Translations under genes and position numbers: made by a program
The notes under the pieces: model-generated
The model's database searches: none
What the model was told of the DNA's origin: nothing
The model's input: only the letters and a program-made list of their open reading frames with translations
Assembly (NCBI GenBank): GCA_934045075.1
Contig: OW203723.1
Coordinates: 2,124,577 to 2,188,576, forward strand
DNA: 64,000 nt
Direction of reading: 5' to 3'
Source: Yponomeuta sedellus
Taxonomy: Eukaryota; Arthropoda; Insecta; Lepidoptera; Yponomeutidae
In this document: positions 60,654-64,000 of the stretch, piece by piece
How positions within the stretch are numbered: position 1 is the stretch's first letter
Layout: each line of letters opens with the position of its first letter

Positions 60654-61060
60654 AAAAAAAATCCCAAGTCTAAATGTAACCTACAATATAGAGGTATGTA
60701 TATTCCAAAAGCTAACTGACCGTACGTCCCACGTAGAGAGTGAGTATACAGTAAGAGAGAGCTCTCTCTCTTACTGTATTGAGTACACTTCTGAAGCTGA
60801 AATCCGACAAGCCATTAGGTTACAGATCGCAATAATAAATATACTTCTACATACACACATAATTATGTGTACATTTGATTTGAATTGATTATTGGGGCCA
60901 TCCCAACTTTTTATTTCATATTGCATGTTATCAAACAGGTAACGGTTGTATCTTAGAATTCATAGCTGTGTAGTGCTTAGGTAGGCGAGTAGTAGGTTAT
61001 GGAGTTCATAATAAGGTTTCGTTTTACATTATTTTGCAATTTGTTTTTTGTTTTTTTTCA
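60654..61060. other. Unassigned; contains a short palindrome
   Basis: ATACAGTAAGAGAGAG and CTCTCTCTTACTGTAT (60746-60779) form a nearly perfect palindrome. No gene recognised. Confidence 0.5.
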
Positions 61061-61317
61061 GCTTTAATTTTACCCAAATGATTCAAAGTGAGTTTTGTTT
61101 ATAAATAAAACATTATCTTATCTTACATAATACACACACATACACATATACACGCACACATATATACATACAAACATACGTACATACATACACACATACA
61201 TACATACATACATACATACATACATACATACATACATACATACATACATACATACATACATACATACATACATACATACATACATACATACATACATACA
61301 TACATACATACACTTTT
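61060..61317 (+). repeat. Retroposon tail followed by CATA microsatellite
   Basis: ATAAATAAAACATTATCTTATCTTA looks like a retroposon end (61100-61125), immediately followed by an ACACATAC-rich run and about 30 CATA units (61190-61310). Frames reading MYVC repeats are translations of the array. Confidence 0.9.
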
Positions 61318-61693
61318 GCTAGCCACTCGTTCACGCTAACTTTAGAAAAGTGCCAACAAAGCACAGACGCTAGTAGTAGGCCTAACAAAATATTAGCACC
61401 GTAAAGTTCCCCAAAGCGTCAGGCAAAACGAGATAACCGACGATAAATTTAATAAAGGCGTTGTCACACTGACCGATCTCGCGTCCGCCGTCCGGTCACA
61501 AAGTGCCTAAGTCGTTTGTTCGACTCTTAGCACTTAGACGACGCAGAAGGACTGAAGCTGCTGTCTCAAGTCTGAAGTCTAGACTTATTGTTTTTTTTAC
61601 CCGACTCTGGCGAAGTCCAAAAGGAAGGTAATGTGTTTGGCTCGTATGTACGTATGTAATGCACTGACATAGGCTATATGAAATCAGCGTAAT
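61318..61693. other. Unassigned spacer
   Basis: A GTTGTCACACTGACCGATCT block at 61452 resembles a terminus of GC-rich MITEs. No gene recognised. Confidence 0.35.
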
Positions 61694-62428
61694 CAGTGTT
61701 CGGACGGTTACGGTTAATAACCGAAATAAAACTGTTATTAACCCTTTATTATAACTGTAAACCCATATATTATGTTATCGAATCATTTCGGTTAACAGAA
61801 ACTGACATAATTAAGATGACCAAAAAAACTTTACTAAACTGTTAACAGAAATGGTCTGTTAACATAATAATTTCTGTTACGGTTACTCAATATAACGAAT
61901 AGGTATTTTTTTTGTCTTATTCTATCTAGTTGAGTGTGATAGAAAGAGACAATTATTCACTTCGGCGAGTGGTCGCGCGCCGGCAGCGCGTTACTCGTAG
62001 GTTTTGTAGATTATTTAGGTAAGTAGTACCTATCCTCGCTTGCTCACATTTTTCCTCGCGCAACTACCTATCGATATTCTGTCGGTTAACGTATTTTGTT
62101 AGATTTTTGATAGTTTGCGGTGCGTGCTAGTTTGTTGTACCTATATGAATTGTAATAAAATGCCACGTAAAATATCAAGTGCATAGACATTTTTGTCATC
62201 AAATCTGATAGTTTATGCCGGTTGGTTTGTTTCTCACCGTTTTTTGAAAGAATAAATATATTTTTCAGGGCAATCATCCAAGTAATTTAATGAACCATCT
62301 GCGATTAAAACATGAAGAAAAATACAATGAGGTTTTTAATATCAACAAAAGTAGACGTAGCAATACAATTGTACCTACCTAAGACTAAAAAAGATGATGA
62401 GAAGAAACAAAAACGGATGAATTTGTTA

Positions 62429-62641
62429 CAGTGCATTCACATTAACTTGACACGTGAGAGAATTGGTATCACTGAGATGTTTACTGTTACCATGTTAAAT
62501 AAGAAATCATTCCCATTACTTGGGGAAAATAAAAGGATTGAGGGCTTGTTTTACCATCTTCCGATAAGGTCCAAAAGCTACTTCACATGTTATGTCCTTG
62601 TTACCAATTCTCTCACGCGTCAAGTTAATGTGAACGCACTA
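62429..62641. mobile_element. MITE, 213 bp, TA target duplication (copy 2)
   Basis: It has the same length and ends as 31569-31781 but in the opposite orientation, flanked by TA at 62427-62428 and 62642-62643. It sits inside the hAT pseudogene, so it is younger than the host element. Confidence 0.9.
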
Positions 62642-62668
62642 TAGAATTAAACTCGTAGCAATTTTTTT

Positions 62669-62808
62669 TTTTTTTTAATAAATGTTCTTGGACATATTAC
62701 ACAGATCTTAGCCCTATACGAAGTACAACTAAATGACTTGTGTTATAGGTGCTAACTCGACGATAGATTTAATACAATAAATACATAGATAAACTAAACT
62801 AGAAAAGT
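62669..62808 (-). mobile_element. tRNA SINE (family E), 5'-truncated
   Basis: The minus strand matches 16045-16185 (GTATTAAATCTATCGTCGAG, GTACTTCGTATAGGGCTAAG), ending in a T-rich run on the plus strand at 62662. The tRNA head is lost. Confidence 0.75.
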
Positions 62809-64000
62809 TGTCTACTTGACAAATTGAAGACTACTCATTTCGAGAATTAAAGTCTAACTGTCATCCGCTTTTTTCGGAGAAGGTAAAAAAATTTTATAAT
62901 TAATGAAAAGGCAATTAAAGATAGAGAAAAAAATATATGCTGAAATCAAAAACTCTCGTTTCTATCGAAATGGATTCTACAACGTGCATGAACAGACAAC
63001 GTATAGGAATAAATGGCCAATTTGCAAAAAACTCACATATTGTCGTACGCAATCTTGGAAATATTGGAACCGCCAAAAATTTTAAAGTGACACTATTGGA
63101 AGCACTGAGTGTTTTCCAGATTCATTTACGTAATGAGCAGACTCATTGACAACGGCTTATGGCAAGAATTACTTGAAAGTTTCTAAACTTTTTAAGGAAG
63201 AGAGGAAGAGGAGGAAAAACGAAACATCTGAAGACAGTGTCAGTGGTGGTGATAGTGAAAAGGAGAGTAAAGCTTCTGTGATGACTTTGTGTCGGGTCTA
63301 TAGTCTTTTGATGTTTCAATCCTAAATGAACACAATGCAGCGATAAGTGATTTTTATGAGATAAGAGCAATAGCATGTGCCGCACATACTCTGCAACTGT
63401 GTGTTAAAGAAGTCCTCAAAAACGACATTAGTAATAAATATGTTATAGAGACCTGTCGCAGCGTTGTTAGAATTTTACATCGGCCTCTAATGAAACTCAA
63501 AATAAAAAATTAAAACCTAAAGAAACCCATTTTGGATTGCACTACTCGATGGTCATCTACATTTTACATGTTAAAAAGGTTAAGAGAGCTTTATAGACTA
63601 TGTTTTATCGGTGTGATGAAATAGTTCAGATATAAACCGATGAAGTATGGACAAAAATAAATGATAATTATTTTGGATAGTCTAAAACCATTTGAAGAAG
63701 CTACAGTAAGACTACAAAAAGAACAATTTACAATTGGCGATTTTTGCTCCGTATGGATTATTTGCAAAACAAAGGCTGAAAACAATCACTCAATGTTGTT
63801 TTGAGAATTAGTTACTGCTACGACAGAACGTGAAAAGACTAAGCCCTTTTTATGAGAATTTTCTTGGATCCTAGACTAAAACTAATACTTTCTGAACAAG
63901 AAATTGAGACTGCAAAGCGCTGGATAAAATATATTCGTCGACAGTATTAAAACAATCCAGTGGGTCTAGTAAATAAACCCTGGAAGTAAGTAACAACCCT

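Larger units (their letters stand above)
62160..63960 (+). pseudogene. hAT transposase, multiply interrupted
   Basis: An ATG at 62160 begins MPRKISSA followed by an in-frame TAG. A 3' splice-site-like TTTTTCAG precedes SNLMNHLRLKHEEKY (about 62281-62325), the histidine half of a BED zinc finger. After the nested insertions come DSTTCMNRQRIGINGQF (about 62960), IRAIACAAHTLQLCVKEVL (63361), TTRWSSTFYMLKRLRELYR (63541) and FLDPRLKLILSEQEIE (63861), which match the hAT order of RNase H-fold and dimerisation motifs. They lie in different frames with several stops, so no active protein is possible. Family level is firm and subfamily is open. Confidence 0.82.
61694..64000 (+). mobile_element. Decayed hAT DNA transposon, runs off the window
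   Basis: It starts at a hAT-type terminus, CAGTGTTCGGACGGTTACGG, followed by repeated AACCG/TTAACAG motifs, a BED zinc-finger-like segment and three transposase motifs further on. A 213-bp MITE (62429-62641) and a truncated family E SINE (62669-62808) are nested in it. The right terminus lies beyond 64000. Confidence 0.75.

Noticed and set aside
61113..61388. Minus-strand frames of MYVC repeats
   Set aside because: Products of the CATA microsatellite.

Overview
This is a eukaryotic, almost certainly lepidopteran, nuclear window made almost entirely of transposable elements. The evidence is direct: several tRNA-headed SINEs, an abundant moth/butterfly repeat ending in a short hairpin plus a T-run (20149-20675), RTE-, CR1/Jockey-group and Jockey-type LINEs, a Penelope-like element, Helitrons ending in CTAG, MITEs, and AT-rich spacers. 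I recognise no host protein-coding gene, rRNA gene or functional tRNA gene. The long open frames are two LINE polymerases; the coding remnants are a Penelope GIY-YIG domain, RTE carboxyl ends and a decayed hAT transposase.

Layout. 0-10 kb: Penelope 3' part, tandem foldback MITE, Helitron, RTE-tailed SINE, hAT-type MITE, twin-primed RTE insertion, tandem tRNA-containing repeats. 10-22 kb: GAAC/GGAT microsatellite, many SINE copies, a second Penelope fragment, a possible single-copy promoter-like stretch (17.7-18.5 kb). 22-26 kb: an eight-copy ~149-bp satellite, tRNA-containing repeats, GC-rich hairpin. 27-29 kb: Penelope GIY-YIG fragment beside 5S-derived SINEs. 29-46 kb: MITEs, a perfect 64-bp inverted repeat, a compound tetranucleotide array, RTE carboxyl-end copies. 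46-50 kb: a CR1/Jockey-group LINE with an uninterrupted endonuclease/RT frame, then a tandem pair of tRNA-containing repeats. 50-58 kb: SINEs and a 5'-truncated Jockey LINE. 58-64 kb: RTE end, large palindrome, CATA array, decayed hAT element running off the window.

The parts interact as parasites and hosts. RTE LINEs share their 3' ends with a tRNA-headed SINE (family B), which implies that RTE enzymes mobilise it. A second abundant SINE (family A, about 20 copies) has a head that aligns with the internal promoter region of 5S rRNA and carries clear target-site duplications. A third repeat (family C) places a tRNA-like promoter between inverted ends and occurs as head-to-tail units of 308 bp. 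These three, plus nested-insertion records (twin priming, one-arm insertion in a palindrome, a MITE inside a hAT), are the most interesting content. Family letters A-G are local labels used only in this annotation.
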